The notes beneath the pieces were generated by a model, which made no database searches, was not told the origin of the DNA, and was given only the letters and a program-made list of their open reading frames with translations. From NCBI GenBank assembly GCA_023265215.1, contig JAHFUH010000294.1, forward strand, positions 1 to 6,932: a stretch of 6,932 nt of DNA, read 5' to 3'. The DNA comes from Acidobacteriota bacterium. GTDB taxonomy: Bacteria > Acidobacteriota > UBA6911. Position numbers and translations under genes: made by a program. The stretch's first letter is position 1, and every line of letters starts with the position of its first letter. Shown here in pieces: positions 6,741 to 6,932 of the stretch.

Positions 6741-6932
6741 ATAGCCATTTCAACAATAAAAACCTCGATCCCTAAGTTACCACGGGAAATGAGGCAGCAT
6801 CCTATTCGAGTGGGTGCAAACGGAAGTGGGACTCAAAACCTAATGGGCTTATGCCCTGGGAGCGCCGGCGTCCTCGCCGGCAGGCAGGTGCGCACATCGG
6901 GAATTTCCGAATTAATCAAAGAGCTGCAGCGA
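6741..6932. other. Non-coding tail after the second selenoprotein
   Basis: No gene start or recognisable coding frame is seen in these 192 bp. A weak GGGC/GCCC hairpin (6845-6856) precedes the stronger palindrome at 6864-6881. No T-tract terminator follows the stop codon. Confidence 0.5.
6864..6881. repeat. GC-rich palindrome, 7-bp stem
   Basis: GCCGGCG and CGCCGGC pair around a TCCT loop, about 120 bp after the selenoprotein stop. It has the same GCG/CGC palindromic style as the arms of the 4500-4577 inverted repeat. It may be a dispersed intergenic palindrome or a 3'-end structure; there is no T tract. Confidence 0.65.

Overview
The window (about 52% GC by eye) reads like a bacterial, possibly Desulfobacterota/Deltaproteobacteria-type genome that uses selenocysteine. 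That placement rests on selenoprotein content and intergenic style only and is weak. There are three real protein genes, and two of them are interrupted by an in-frame TGA that is best read as selenocysteine (Sec, U).

Layout. (1) Positions 1-971, minus strand: the 5' part of a UGSC-family selenoprotein that runs off the left edge. It starts at TTG with a strong ribosome binding site, has a signal peptide, and has TGA (606-608) in a G-U-D-S-C-T motif. The same frame stays open for 201 further codons to the window edge. (2) Positions 972-1334: divergent intergenic region. (3) Positions 1335-3980, plus strand: an 881-residue molybdopterin-binding large subunit of the xanthine dehydrogenase / aldehyde oxidase / CO dehydrogenase superfamily. 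It keeps the C-terminal G-x-G-E glutamate but has a non-standard cofactor loop and four Gly/Met/Pro-rich inserts. No [2Fe-2S] or FAD subunit gene is beside it. (4) Positions 3981-4946: nearly 1 kb without a convincing gene, holding four hairpin-type repeats, one of them a perfect 25-bp inverted repeat, and a 12-bp triplet tandem repeat. (5) Positions 4947-6740, plus strand: a complete second UGSC-family selenoprotein of 597 residues with an N-terminal membrane/lipoprotein-type signal and TGA (5433-5435) in a G-U-D-G-C motif. (6) Positions 6741-6932: non-coding tail with a G+C-rich palindrome.

The two selenoproteins are paralogues along their length: the same N-terminal redox domain, the same UxxC site and the same C-terminal domain. 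Each TGA is followed at 16-17 nt by the apical loop of a small hairpin with G in its first two loop positions, as expected for a bacterial SECIS element. Conventional gene calling would report each as two broken genes or a pseudogene. Both proteins carry export signals, whereas the molybdoenzyme has none visible, so direct physical partnership is not obvious. The shared locus suggests a linked selenium/molybdenum redox function whose substrate cannot be read from the sequence.
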